This document shows, in pieces, positions 24,438 to 33,854 of a stretch of 64,000 nt of DNA (positions are counted from its first letter, which is position 1; every line of letters begins with the position of its first letter). The position numbers and the translations under genes were made by a program. Origin of the DNA: Microbispora hainanensis. Lineage in GTDB: Bacteria; Actinomycetota; Actinomycetes; Streptosporangiales; Streptosporangiaceae. Under the pieces are notes generated by a model, which was not told the origin of the DNA, ran no database searches, and saw only the letters and a program-made list of their open reading frames with translations. The stretch covers positions 145,271-209,270 of the forward strand of contig NZ_VIRM01000007.1 in assembly GCF_006874475.1 (NCBI RefSeq), given 5' to 3'.

Positions 24438-27400
24438 TCAGGCGCAGCTGATCGCGTTGTAGGCGGCGTCGTAGGTCGAGGTGACCTGCTTGCCGTCGAT
24501 CGTCGCGGTCCCCTCGACAGTCGCCTTGCCCGCGCCGATCTGCCCGGCACGCGCGTTGAAGGACTGGTACGCCTGCTTGCCCGGGGCCACGTCGGCCACG
24601 GTCTTCGAGCCGTACGGGGTGGTCAGCGTGATCGTCGCCGGAACGTCGGAGTCGTTGACCGCCGTCACCGCCACGTACGCCGACGTGCCCACGCAGCGGG
24701 ACGAGGCGGTCACGGTCAGCGGGACGCCGGGAGAGGAGGACACCGGAGTGAAGGCGAACCGCTGGTTGTCGTCGTTGCTGCAGGTCCACTGGATCAACGC
24801 GGCGCCGTCGGCCGTGGATCTGCCGTTGATGTCGAGGCACAGGCCGCTCACCGCCGAACTGACCTGGTAGGCGTCTCCGGATGGGACGAGATAGAACCTC
24901 TGGTTGACCTGGTCCTGATGTCCGTCGGGATGGCAGGCGTACTGGACGAGCTGGGTGCCCGTCGCGGTCGATCCTCTCGGCACGTCAAGGCACTTGCCGC
25001 TCTTGACGTTCTTGAGCTGGTAGGCCCCGGCGGTGAAGGGAATGGCCTCCCACTGCTGCTCGCCGCCCTCCGTCGCACTCATCTGCACGATCTTGGCGTC
25101 ATCGGCGGTCGAGGCGTCCTGCGGCGCGACGTACTTGCCGCTGTGCTTGGCGGAGACGGTGTACACACCCGCGGCCCCTCCACCGACCGTGATCGTCGTG
25201 ACCATGCCTATCCACTTCGTGCCGTCGAAGCCCGAGTGGAGCCTGCAGATGACCGTCCAGGTCCCTTCCCGATCCAAGGTGTACGAGACCGGCGGGCCTC
25301 CCGGCGAGACGGCGCCCTTGGTGACCTCGAAGACGTCGCCGCCGTTCGGGTCCGGGTTGCCGCCGGGCGGCACTAGCCAGACATCGTGCGGCATCGCCGC
25401 ATCCGGCGCGTTGAAGTGCCAGGTGATGGTGCCACCGCGGGCGATCTCGCAGTTGTCGGGGCTCCACGCCGTGCCCATGGCGTAGATGTCGCACGTCGTG
25501 GGGAGCGTCCTGCCGCCGTCGAGCACCGTGAAGACGGCGCTCTGCGAGGTGGAGGTGTTACCGGAGTAATCCGTGGCCCGGTAGTCGACGGTGTACTTCC
25601 CCGGGGTCTTGAACGGGACCGGCGCGTCGTAGGCGGTCCACTCTCCGCCGTTGACGCGATACTCGACCTTCTCCACCCCGGCACAACCGACGTCGTTGGC
25701 GGTGAGCTTGAGCGTGGCCGAGTCGATATAGGTGTTCTGCTGGCTGGGGTGGGCCCGGCCCTCGATCTGGTTCGACACCGTCGGTGCCTGGGTGTCCTCG
25801 GCGCACGTGGTCTGGGGCTTGAACTCGATCTTGACCAGCTCCATCTTCATCGTGGAGTTGATCTGGTTGCGGCAGCAGCCGAAGGTCCAGCGGCCCATGT
25901 AGAGGGCGCCGTCGGGCCCGAACCTGGTCGGGATCACGAAGCTGTTGTTCGGCGTGCCGAAGTGGTTGACCGGCAGCCAGTCGTTGACCCGGAGCATCTG
26001 GTTGTTGTCCTCCCGCAGGCGGACCTCCTTCCAGAACCCGTTGTCGGCGCCCCGGTTGGTGATCAGCCACGAGCCGTCGTAGTAGGGCGGGAAGGCGCCG
26101 GGACCGTAGCTGTCCTTGTATCGGTAGACCGGGCCGGTGACCGGCTGCATGCCACCGGAGCCCAGGTCGCCGAAGGCCAGCGGATCCTGGCTGCCCGGGT
26201 TGCCGGGGTACTTGCGCCAGATCGTCGCCGGCTTGGCGGGGCCGGGGATCTCATCCAGGCCCTGGAAAGTGGGCTGCGAGCTCGTGCCCCCCGGCGGAGC
26301 CCAGGTGAGGTCGGACGGGATCTTGTCGAGCGAGCAGTCGTACTGCTGGCCGGTCGAGGAGTTGGTCTCGTAGTTCCATCGCCACGTGGTGTTGGTCTTC
26401 GAGTTGTCGCCGACGCAGAACGGCCAGCCCTGGAAGCTTGGCTTGTCGACCAGATCCCATTCACAGGTGCCGGCCGGGGCGCGATCGGCCTGGTCCACCG
26501 AGTTGTCGTGGCAGTATTCGCCGACGACGACCGTGCCCGGATGCGCGGGGTCGACGTGCACCGTGAAGGGCTGCCGGAAGCCCATCGCGTAGATCTCCGG
26601 CCGGGTCTTCGGGGTCCCGGGCGGGAACATGTTGCCCTCGGGAACCGTGTAGGTCTTGTCCAGGCCGGGGTCCTGGGCGCTCGGGATGTCGTCGATCGGC
26701 TTGACGCGCAGGATCTTGCCGCGCAGGTCGGCGGTGTTGGCCGCCGTCTTGCGCGCGTCCCAGCGCTCGGAGGCGCGATGGTCCATCGGTGGGTAGCGGT
26801 TGTGGCCGGGCGCGTTCGGCGAGGTGTCGTCGCCGACACCGAGGTAGAGGTTGCCCTCGGAGTCGAACACCAGGCCCGCGCCGCCGACATGGCCGGGGCC
26901 GTTGTCGGTGGGGCCGCCCGGGAAGCCTGACGGGTTGCCCGAGATCTTCGCCTTGGGCACGCGCAGGATCTCCCGCTCATCGTACGGATGTGCCGGGTCA
27001 CCGGCTCCGCCCGCCTGTGCGGGCACGAACGCGGTGCCGGCCTCGTTCAGCGTGAAGCGGCTGATCACGTTGTAGCCGACCGTCTGCTGGTTGCCCGTGG
27101 TCGGCCAGTCGGGGTTGCGCGGGGAGTAGTAGACATAGATGTCGCGCTTGTCCGGCTTCGACAGGTCGAAGCCCGGCTCCAGGCTCATCCCCAGCACGCC
27201 GTCTTCGGAGTTGCCGTGGTCGGCGCGCGTCGGGATCGTCGCGACCGTGGTCGAGTTGTTCGGCGGGCCCTTCGGATCGTGCATCTTCACGTAGCCCTGG
27301 GTCTGGTAGCCCGTCGCGGGACCGATCTCGGTCCAGTAGAGCTTGCCGTCCCGCGCCACGTCGAGAGCCATCGGGCCGTTGGCGTTGTCGACCAGGGTCG

Positions 27401-28481
27401 TACGGGTGAAGTTCGACCAGACGGTGCCCGAGCAGTCGGTCTTGTCTCCCTCTCCGGCGACCCAGCGCACCCCTCCGACGATCTGCTTGACCAGCGGGTT
27501 GTCGCCGCCGTTCTCGGTGTAACGCACACCGAAGTGACCCTGCGAGGTCACCCAGCTCCGTCCGTCGTCGTAGGACCGCGGGGTGGCGGTGCCGTCCTTG
27601 ACCCTGTCGCCGTCGTAGAGCTTGCACCACGTCGTGGGGTGGTCCTGGCCCATTTTCTGGCTGCCCGTGTTGTAGGTGCGCTCGTCGAAGGTCGCGAGCA
27701 CATGGTGGGTGCCCCGGACGCTGCGGACGAAGTTGTAGTGCTCGTCGGCGATCTGGTAGGTGTCGGGCAGGTCTTTGGTGGAGAGGTGGTTGTGGTCGGC
27801 GACCTGGACGGTCGCGGCGTTGCCGGTCGCCGAGCCGTTCGAGTGGGCGGTCATCGTCGTGCCGATGAGGCTGTCCGGCCCGCCGTCCCACCAGTCCCAC
27901 ACGGAGACGCCGGCGCCGGCGTCGGTCATGTTGTGCACGGCCGCGATTCCGCCGCTGTTCTGGGTGAAGCGGATCAACGCATCGCGCTGGGCCTGGTCGA
28001 GGAGCGGTCCGGACCGGCCGCCGCCGGCCCATGACCACGATGCGTTCAGGAACAGGATCGCGTTGTATCGGGCCAGGTTCTCGTCGGTGAAGATCCGGGG
28101 ATTCTTGTTCGGGTTGTCGCAGTTGTTCGCGCCGCCACCGTTGTTGTCGCAGTCCTCCCAGTCGACCTCGTAGCCTTCGGCCTCGAGAGCGGCCTGCACC
28201 ACTGGGCGCCCGTTGTCGATCCCATCGGCGTGCCGGTATCCGGTCGTGCCGGTATAGATGAGGACTCTCTTGCCGTCTTCCGCCTTGGCAGGAGCCGCAA
28301 GGAGACCTTTGTTGGCCGGCCCGGTGCTCGTCGCAGGGGCGGCAGCAGCCTGGGGGGTGCTCTTCGCTTGGGCAGTGGTCGCCGGGGTGAGCATCTGGGC
28401 CCCGAGAGCGACCGTGGTCAGCGCGATCAGAGAACGCCTCACACTCCGCGCGGGCAGCGCGGCGTTCCGCATACCACTCAC
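24438..28481 (-). CDS. Secreted multidomain ThuA / sorbosone-dehydrogenase / cupredoxin / ricin protein
   Basis: A 1347-residue exported protein. Signal peptide about residues 1-40. ThuA-like glutamine-amidotransferase fold about 70-345 (RVLIYTGTTGYRHADG). Glucose/sorbosone dehydrogenase-type beta-propeller about 360-890 (VGGAGLVFDSEGNLYLGVGD, IYAMGFRQPFTVHVDP). OmpL47-like Ig domain about 905-985. Cupredoxin-like domain about 995-1095, with plausible type-1 copper ligands in MPHDVW, ICRLH and WIGM. Ricin trefoil about 1105-1250 (KCLDV, CLDINGR). A C-terminal beta domain ends at residue 1347. The ThuA-propeller pairing is widespread in actinobacteria. The propeller class usually oxidises sugars with PQQ; the copper domain would suit electron transfer. 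Substrate unknown. The start is GTG 28481 next to GGAGAGGAA; ATG 28472 is an alternative. Confidence 0.87.
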   Translation of the reverse strand: MSGMRNAALPARSVRRSLIALTTVALGAQMLTPATTAQAKSTPQAAAAPATSTGPANKGLLAAPAKAEDGKRVLIYTGTTGYRHADGIDNGRPVVQAALEAEGYEVDWEDCDNNGGGANNCDNPNKNPRIFTDENLARYNAILFLNASWSWAGGGRSGPLLDQAQRDALIRFTQNSGGIAAVHNMTDAGAGVSVWDWWDGGPDSLIGTTMTAHSNGSATGNAATVQVADHNHLSTKDLPDTYQIADEHYNFVRSVRGTHHVLATFDERTYNTGSQKMGQDHPTTWCKLYDGDRVKDGTATPRSYDDGRSWVTSQGHFGVRYTENGGDNPLVKQIVGGVRWVAGEGDKTDCSGTVWSNFTRTTLVDNANGPMALDVARDGKLYWTEIGPATGYQTQGYVKMHDPKGPPNNSTTVATIPTRADHGNSEDGVLGMSLEPGFDLSKPDKRDIYVYYSPRNPDWPTTGNQQTVGYNVISRFTLNEAGTAFVPAQAGGAGDPAHPYDEREILRVPKAKISGNPSGFPGGPTDNGPGHVGGAGLVFDSEGNLYLGVGDDTSPNAPGHNRYPPMDHRASERWDARKTAANTADLRGKILRVKPIDDIPSAQDPGLDKTYTVPEGNMFPPGTPKTRPEIYAMGFRQPFTVHVDPAHPGTVVVGEYCHDNSVDQADRAPAGTCEWDLVDKPSFQGWPFCVGDNSKTNTTWRWNYETNSSTGQQYDCSLDKIPSDLTWAPPGGTSSQPTFQGLDEIPGPAKPATIWRKYPGNPGSQDPLAFGDLGSGGMQPVTGPVYRYKDSYGPGAFPPYYDGSWLITNRGADNGFWKEVRLREDNNQMLRVNDWLPVNHFGTPNNSFVIPTRFGPDGALYMGRWTFGCCRNQINSTMKMELVKIEFKPQTTCAEDTQAPTVSNQIEGRAHPSQQNTYIDSATLKLTANDVGCAGVEKVEYRVNGGEWTAYDAPVPFKTPGKYTVDYRATDYSGNTSTSQSAVFTVLDGGRTLPTTCDIYAMGTAWSPDNCEIARGGTITWHFNAPDAAMPHDVWLVPPGGNPDPNGGDVFEVTKGAVSPGGPPVSYTLDREGTWTVICRLHSGFDGTKWIGMVTTITVGGGAAGVYTVSAKHSGKYVAPQDASTADDAKIVQMSATEGGEQQWEAIPFTAGAYQLKNVKSGKCLDVPRGSTATGTQLVQYACHPDGHQDQVNQRFYLVPSGDAYQVSSAVSGLCLDINGRSTADGAALIQWTCSNDDNQRFAFTPVSSSPGVPLTVTASSRCVGTSAYVAVTAVNDSDVPATITLTTPYGSKTVADVAPGKQAYQSFNARAGQIGAGKATVEGTATIDGKQVTSTYDAAYNAISCA

Positions 28482-28692
28482 TTCCTCTCCCTATGCGGCG
28501 GCGACCAGCCCCGCGGCCGGAGCGATGTGGTTCGACCGCCCGAGGTTCAGACGTAGCGTCCGCATCTTTTCTTCATGTGTCAAGAACTTTCGCCGTAGAA
28601 AATAGAAAGTCAACCTCGATCTGTCGTTGATTCCATCGTCATGAGCGTTAGTTGTCTTGAAGCAGACGGTTTCCTCGGTTAGCGTCCCCGCT
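28482..28692. promoter_or_regulatory. Divergent intergenic region, A/T-rich, with inverted repeat
   Basis: Between the ThuA-fusion gene and the small lipoprotein gene. ACTTTC (28586-28591) and GAAAGT (28605-28610) form an inverted repeat with a 13-base spacer. The minus-strand half site GAAAGTTC resembles the GAAAGTTTC box found upstream of the other ricin-domain enzyme at 15139, a possible shared control element. No convincing -35/-10 pair could be fixed. Confidence 0.3.
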
Positions 28693-29097
28693 ATGAGCGG
28701 GCAGAGGGTTCACCGGCGACTTCTCAGCGTCGCCGCGGCCACAATGTCGATCATCATCGGAGCACTCACCCTGACGGGATGCAGCGACGATTCCGGCGAG
28801 GCGAAGGCGAAGGGGCGCGACCTGACCGCGCTTCAGTGCCCGATGGTGGAGACCGGGCAGAACGGGGGTGCCGACCAGTACAGGCCCGCGGAGAACGCCT
28901 TCGACACGGCGGAGCTGCTCGGCTTGGAGCTCGCCGAGGCGCGCGAGAAGGCGGCCCGCCACAGCTGCGAGATCATCGTTTCGCGCCAGGACGACAAGAA
29001 CCTGCCCGTGCCGATAGAGATCGACCCGACGAGGATCTACGTCTACGTCGCGCACGGAGTCGTCAGCCATATAGAGGGGGTCGGTGGTGGCCTCTGA
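28693..29097 (+). CDS. Small lipoprotein, possible I78/PASTA-like inhibitor fold
   Basis: A 134-residue lipoprotein: basic N-terminus, hydrophobic core (TMSIIIGALTLTGC) with lipobox LTGC. The mature part contains LLGLELAEAREKAARHSCEI followed by short strands (DPTRIYVYVAHGVVSHIEG), a helix-strand pattern like the potato-inhibitor-like I78 or PASTA folds; this is only a fold-level guess. ATG 28693 was chosen as the natural start of the signal; a TTG at 28657 is possible. It lies immediately upstream of the MMPL transporter in the same direction, suggesting a shared transcript and an envelope function. Confidence 0.65.
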   Translation: MSGQRVHRRLLSVAAATMSIIIGALTLTGCSDDSGEAKAKGRDLTALQCPMVETGQNGGADQYRPAENAFDTAELLGLELAEAREKAARHSCEIIVSRQDDKNLPVPIEIDPTRIYVYVAHGVVSHIEGVGGGL

Positions 29098-29110
29098 GGT
29101 GGGCGGCCCG

Positions 29111-31309
29111 ATGCGAATTCTCCCCAGGGTTTCAGTGATCGCCGCCGGCCGGCGGTCACGGTGGGTCGTCATCGCGGTGTGGCTCGCGCTCGCGATGCTC
29201 GCGGTGCCGCTGCAAGCCGACCTCAACGAGCGAGCCGCCGACGAGAGCGAGACCTTCCTCGTCCGGGGATCGGAGTCGGCGGCGGTCAAGCGGATCGTCG
29301 ACGAGCGGTTCCGGCTCGGCAGCGAGACGGCGGCGGTGATCGCCTACTTCCGCGAGAGCGGGATCACCGCGGACGACGGACGACGCGCCGACACCGACGC
29401 CCTCGCCCTGTGCCGGTCCGGCGCGATCCCGAACCTGACGATGGTCGCCACCCCCTACCAACGCGCGTGCGGCGAGACCGATCCGCTCGACATGAGCCCG
29501 GGCGCCTCGCTGCTCACCTCACCCGACGACACCGTCATCTTGAGCACGGTCCTGATGGCCGACGACTCGACGCCCGACATCGAGCAGGCGGTCGCGGCGA
29601 TCCGCGAGGTGGTCCCGCCGGCCACCGGCGACGAGAGCGGGCTGAGGGCCTTCGTGACCGGCCGTGCCGGCTTCGAAGCCGATCGAAACGCCGCGCTCGG
29701 AGGGGTCAACGGAACCCTCCTGGCGGTCACCGTCGCCGTGCTGCTGCTCCTGCTGCTCGTGACCTACCGCTCGCCGCTGGTCGCTCTGGTGCCGCTGGCC
29801 GTCGTCGCCCTCGCCTATCTGGTCACCTCCGGCCTCGCCTACGGCCTTGTCGCCGCCGGGGTCACCGAGGTCAGCGGCCAGACGACCTCGATCCTGGTCG
29901 TGCTGATGTTCGGTGCGGGCACCGACTACTGCCTGCTCATCGTGGCGCGGTTCCGCGAGGAGCTGCGCCGGACGCGGGACGTCAGAGAGGCGATGGTCGC
30001 CGCCGCCCAGCGCACCGCCCCGGCGATCGTCTCCGCCGGAGCGATCGTCATCGGCGCGATGACGATCCTCGCCCTTGCCGACTTCAACGCCACACGCGAG
30101 ATGGGCCCGATCCTCGCCCTCGGTGTCGCGATCATGGTCTGTGCCGGCCTGACGCTCCTGCCCGCGGTGCTCACCGCGCTCGGGCGACGGGCGTTCTGGC
30201 CCGCGGTTCCCCGCCTCGATCCCGAGTCCGCACCCGCGGTCACGTTCTGGGGGCGCGTCGCGGGCCTCGTTCACGCGCGCCCGGGAGTGATCGCCGCGGC
30301 GGTCACCGCTGTCCTCGCCGCGGGCGCGCTGGCCGGCATCGGCGGGCGTCCGGCTCTCGACTTCTCCGAGTCCTTCCGCGAGGCGCCGGACTCGGTCCTC
30401 GGCCAGCAGGTGATCCGCGACCACTTCATCCCCGGCCGGGCGGCACCGCTTCGCATCGTCGTAGCCGGCGAGGTGGCCGGGAAGGTCCAGAGCGCTCTCA
30501 CCGAAGGCACGCACACACCGGTCGCCGACATGCACGCGGTGGCGAGGTCGGCCGGTGCGGACGGCGACTCCCCGGGGGCGCAGGCGCAAGGCCGGCAGGG
30601 TTCCGCGAACGACCTGCTCATCTTCGACGCGGACCTGCGGATGGATCCGTTCTCGGAGCAGTCCACCGACGCCGTCCCCGTGCTGCGCGAGGTCGCCGAG
30701 CGGGCGGCCGGCGGCCGGACGGTCCTGATCGGCGGGACCGTGGCCGAGAACTACGATGCCCGCCAGGCACTCGGCCGAGACACCGGGCTGATCGTCCCGG
30801 TCAGCCTTGCCCTGATCCTCGTCGTCCTCGCCGCGCTCCTGCGCGCGGTGGTGATGCCGCTCTACGTGATCGCGACCGTGATCCTCTCCTTCGGCTTCGC
30901 CCTCGGCGTCGGTTCCCTCATCTTCACCCACCTCCTGGGCCAGCCGGCCTCAGACCCGAATCTGCCGATATACGCGTTCATCTTCCTCGTCGCCCTGGGC
31001 GTCGATTACAACGTGTTCCTCCTCAGCCGGATCAGCGAGCGGCGCCGGCAGACCGAAACCCGCCGCGCGGTGACGGAGGCCCTTGAGCGAACCGGTGGCG
31101 TGATCACCTCCGCCGGCCTCGTGCTCGCCGCCACCTTCGCCACGTTGATGGTGCTTCCGATGGAGGCGCTGTTCCAGATCGGCTTCGTGGTCACCCTGGG
31201 CCTGCTCGCCGACACCTTCCTCGTCCGGGCCCTGCTCGTCCCCGCTCTCGCGATCATGCTCGGCGAGCGGAACTGGTGGCCGTTCAAGCGGGCCGCTACG
31301 CCGGACTGA
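29111..31309 (+). CDS. MMPL-family RND transporter
   Basis: A 732-residue membrane protein with the duplicated RND/MMPL plan: one membrane segment, a large outer loop, five segments, then the same again. Recognisable stretches are FGAGTDYCLLIVARFREELR and GVDYNVFLLSRISERR, the two halves' conserved proton-relay regions. MMPL proteins export lipids, siderophores or lipophilic compounds. ATG 29111 has GAGGTGG upstream and starts 13 bases after the lipoprotein stop; GTG 29084 is in frame but would overlap it. The 3' end overlaps the convergent esterase gene by 14 bases. Substrate unknown. Confidence 0.88.
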   Translation: MRILPRVSVIAAGRRSRWVVIAVWLALAMLAVPLQADLNERAADESETFLVRGSESAAVKRIVDERFRLGSETAAVIAYFRESGITADDGRRADTDALALCRSGAIPNLTMVATPYQRACGETDPLDMSPGASLLTSPDDTVILSTVLMADDSTPDIEQAVAAIREVVPPATGDESGLRAFVTGRAGFEADRNAALGGVNGTLLAVTVAVLLLLLLVTYRSPLVALVPLAVVALAYLVTSGLAYGLVAAGVTEVSGQTTSILVVLMFGAGTDYCLLIVARFREELRRTRDVREAMVAAAQRTAPAIVSAGAIVIGAMTILALADFNATREMGPILALGVAIMVCAGLTLLPAVLTALGRRAFWPAVPRLDPESAPAVTFWGRVAGLVHARPGVIAAAVTAVLAAGALAGIGGRPALDFSESFREAPDSVLGQQVIRDHFIPGRAAPLRIVVAGEVAGKVQSALTEGTHTPVADMHAVARSAGADGDSPGAQAQGRQGSANDLLIFDADLRMDPFSEQSTDAVPVLREVAERAAGGRTVLIGGTVAENYDARQALGRDTGLIVPVSLALILVVLAALLRAVVMPLYVIATVILSFGFALGVGSLIFTHLLGQPASDPNLPIYAFIFLVALGVDYNVFLLSRISERRRQTETRRAVTEALERTGGVITSAGLVLAATFATLMVLPMEALFQIGFVVTLGLLADTFLVRALLVPALAIMLGERNWWPFKRAATPD

Positions 31310-32039
31310 CGTCGCCGGTGCCGTGACCCGGGCGCGGCGAGATCCACCAGCGGACGGCCGCGGCGGCGATCTCCGGCGGCACCTGGTGCCCACCGCGGAA
31401 CTCCTCGTACGTCACCTCGTAACCGCTCTCCCTCAGCTCGGGCACGAGACGCCTGCTGCATTCGTCGATCGGCAGCACGCGGTCGGAGACGCCGTGCGAG
31501 ACGAAGATCCGGGGACGGCCGTGCCGGATCATCGGCACCATGAACCCCGGGGAGAACGCGAGCACGTCCCGGAACAGGTCGCCGTTGGCGAGCCCCAGCG
31601 ACAGGGCGTAGGAGGCGCCGTCGGAGAAACCGGCCACGGCCACCGCGCCGACGGCGACGGGCGCCCGGGCGAACGCCTCCTCCAGCGCGGCGTCGATCCT
31701 GGAGACGTCCGCGCCGTATCCGCCGACGATGACGTCCCAGGTGGCGGAGACGGCCTGCGGCGCGAGCAGCAGCACGCCGAGCTCCGACGCATGGGGAAGC
31801 AGCCACTCCAGCGCCTCCTCCGCCGTGCCGCCCGCGCCGTGCAGCACGACCGCGAGCGGGGACGGCCCGGCCGCCGGGGTGGGCGGCACGGCGAACAGGG
31901 CCCGCCCGTCCAGGCGGTGCACCCCCGGTTCCAGGGGGGACGCCGTCCGCGCGACGGCCACCGGGCGGGCCGACAACCGGCCGTGCCGCACGCCCTCCTC
32001 GGGCCCCGGATGGGGCCGGCTCCGCTCCGGCGTGCCCAT
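31296..32039 (-). CDS. Alpha/beta hydrolase, esterase/dienelactone-hydrolase-like
   Basis: A 247-residue hydrolase without an export signal. LAVVLHGAGG supplies the oxyanion loop, GFSDGAS the nucleophile elbow (Ser at about residue 139), SHGVSDRVLP the acid (Asp), and FRGGHQVP the catalytic His. The pattern matches phospholipase/carboxylesterase or dienelactone-hydrolase relatives. It is the last gene in line after cutC (66-base gap) and may be read with that operon. The substrate is unknown. It is convergent with the MMPL gene. Confidence 0.85.
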   Translation of the reverse strand: MGTPERSRPHPGPEEGVRHGRLSARPVAVARTASPLEPGVHRLDGRALFAVPPTPAAGPSPLAVVLHGAGGTAEEALEWLLPHASELGVLLLAPQAVSATWDVIVGGYGADVSRIDAALEEAFARAPVAVGAVAVAGFSDGASYALSLGLANGDLFRDVLAFSPGFMVPMIRHGRPRIFVSHGVSDRVLPIDECSRRLVPELRESGYEVTYEEFRGGHQVPPEIAAAAVRWWISPRPGHGTGDVSPA

Positions 32040-32104
32040 CGGCCATCACCCCCCGCCCAGGATTTACCCCTCCTGCCCGCGGGTCACCGCCTCACGGCCC
32101 GGCT

Positions 32105-32851
32105 TCAGCCGCGGGCGGCGGCGATCACCTCCGCGACCAGCGCGGGCGAGGTGACCCGGCGGACATACTCGGGCTGGCGCAGCTCGCCGCCCATGAAGGG
32201 GTGCGGGTTGCGGTGGACGGCCGGGCTGGGCTCGTCCACCAGCGCGGCGAAGTGCACCTCCCCGGCCCCCGTCGCCTCGACCACCCGGCTCACGTTGCGC
32301 GGGGTGATGCCGCCTCCGGGCATGACGACCAGCCGGTCGCCGGCCCGCCGCACGAGTTCGGCGATCAGCGGCGCGCCCTCCAGGGCCGAGCTGTCCTGGC
32401 CGGAGGTGAGCACCCGGTCGATCCCCAGGCCGGCCAGCGTCTCCAGCGCGGCGAACGGGTCGGCCGTCATGTCGAAGGCCCGGTGGAAGGTGACCGAGAG
32501 CCCGCCTGCGGCGTCGATCAGCCGCTTGGCCACCTCGACGTCCACCTCCCCCTCCGGGGTGAGCACGCCGATCACGACGCCCTGCGCCCCGGCGTCGCGC
32601 ACCGCCGCCACGTCGCGGACCATGGCCGCGACCTCGTGCTCGTCGTAGACGAAGTCACCGCCGCGCGGGCGGATGATCACGTGGACCCGGATCGCCGAGA
32701 CGGCCGCGAGGGTGGCCTCGACCGTGCCCAGGGTGGGCGTCAGGCCGCCCTCGAACAGCGCGGCGCACAGCTCCACGCGGTGCGCGCCCGCGCGCTCGGC
32801 GGCCAGCGCCCCGGCCGTGCTGTCGATGCAGATCTCGTACGTCAGGCTCAT
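32105..32851 (-). CDS. cutC: CutC-family protein
   Basis: A 248-residue TIM-barrel protein spanning the CutC family: EICIDSTAGALAAERAGAHR at the start, then FEGGLTPT, IRPRGGDFVYDE, TFHRAFDM, VLTSGQ and MPGGGI. CutC was named for copper tolerance in E. coli, but its biochemical role is unsettled. It is a cytoplasmic protein. ATG 32851 directly follows GGGGGAGAG. The gene lies 52 bases downstream of the asparaginase and is probably co-transcribed with the amino-acid ABC operon. That context gives no support for a copper role here. Confidence 0.92.
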   Translation of the reverse strand: MSLTYEICIDSTAGALAAERAGAHRVELCAALFEGGLTPTLGTVEATLAAVSAIRVHVIIRPRGGDFVYDEHEVAAMVRDVAAVRDAGAQGVVIGVLTPEGEVDVEVAKRLIDAAGGLSVTFHRAFDMTADPFAALETLAGLGIDRVLTSGQDSSALEGAPLIAELVRRAGDRLVVMPGGGITPRNVSRVVEATGAGEVHFAALVDEPSPAVHRNPHPFMGGELRQPEYVRRVTSPALVAEVIAAARG

Positions 32852-32903
32852 CTCTCCCCCATCACAAGGCCGCCGCTCGGAAAGCGGCCGCTCAGAAAGC
32901 CGC

Positions 32904-33854
32904 TCAGAAAACAGCACTGATCTCGCCGACCGGAACTCCCCCGCCCAGCACCGGGACGGTCGTGAACTCGGCCGCCTCCGAGACGTCCGCGCCCGCGGCC
33001 CGCAGCGCGGCGAGCGCGATCGCGGTCGTCGCCCGGGGGCCGCCGTCGATCGCCTTCACGGCCGCCGCGTGCCCGGAGGCGAGCGCCACGACCAGCACTC
33101 CCTCGGCGCCGCCCTTCACCACGGCGCCGGGCAGCGCCCGCATCAGGCGGGTGTTCACGTGGCCGGTCCCGCCGACGTACTCCGGGTGCGCCCGCATGGC
33201 GTCGGCGACCGCGCGCGGCGGCGTGCCCAGCGGGGACACGACCATGGCGCGTACGGCGCGGGCCAGGCCCGTCAGGGAGATCCCGAACAGCGGGGCGCCG
33301 CAGCCGTCGACGGCGACATGGGCGGCCTTCTCCCCCGACAGCTCCTCCACCACCGACCTGACCCGTTCCTGCACGAAGTGACCGGGGTCGAGGTAGCCGT
33401 CGGCGGGCGCGCCCGCGGCCACGGCGGCGGCGAGCATCGCGGCGTGCTTGCCCGAGCAGTTCATCCGCTCCCGCGACGGCCCGAGGCCCGCCCGGATCAG
33501 GGTCTGCCGGGCGCCCTCGTTCTCCGGCCAGTCGGGCGGGCAGCGCAGGTCGTCGAAGCCGAGCCCGGCCTCGGCGAGCATCCCGGCCACGAGCCGCACG
33601 TGGAAGTCCTCCCCGGTGTGGCTGCCCGCGGCGATCGCGAGCGCCGGGCCCTGCAGGTGGGCCCCGGCGAGCAGGCAGGCGAGGGCCTGGAACGGCTTGG
33701 CCGACGAGCGCGGCAGCACCGGCGCGTCCACCGGGCCGCGCGCGACGGCGACCTCGCCGCCCGCCGACAGCGCGACCGCGCCGCCGAAGTGGACGCTCTC
33801 CACGAAACCGGACCGCACGACCTCCGCGAGCGGGGCGTATTCAGCGAGGGACAC
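32904..33854 (-). CDS. Asparaginase of the ReAV type (asparaginase II family)
   Basis: A 316-residue cytoplasmic enzyme. The Rhizobium etli ReAV-type active-site set is present: Ser50-x-x-Lys53 (RSSAKPFQ), Cys133 and Lys136 (NCSGKHAAML), and Cys185 (DGCGAP), the cysteines and lysine matching the metal site of that family. It hydrolyses L-asparagine to aspartate and ammonia. GTG 33854 overlaps the end of the permease gene by 14 bases and has AGGAGG upstream. Co-translation with an amino-acid ABC transporter suggests that the imported substrate is asparagine or a close relative. Confidence 0.93.
   Translation of the reverse strand: MSLAEYAPLAEVVRSGFVESVHFGGAVALSAGGEVAVARGPVDAPVLPRSSAKPFQALACLLAGAHLQGPALAIAAGSHTGEDFHVRLVAGMLAEAGLGFDDLRCPPDWPENEGARQTLIRAGLGPSRERMNCSGKHAAMLAAAVAAGAPADGYLDPGHFVQERVRSVVEELSGEKAAHVAVDGCGAPLFGISLTGLARAVRAMVVSPLGTPPRAVADAMRAHPEYVGGTGHVNTRLMRALPGAVVKGGAEGVLVVALASGHAAAVKAIDGGPRATTAIALAALRAAGADVSEAAEFTTVPVLGGGVPVGEISAVF

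Noticed and set aside
28641..28680. ATG at 28641 as start of the small lipoprotein
   Set aside because: It is out of frame and reaches a stop after 13 codons.
32105..32851. Copper function for the CutC gene from its name
   Set aside because: Its operon is an amino-acid transporter with asparaginase, and the copper role of CutC is not firmly established.
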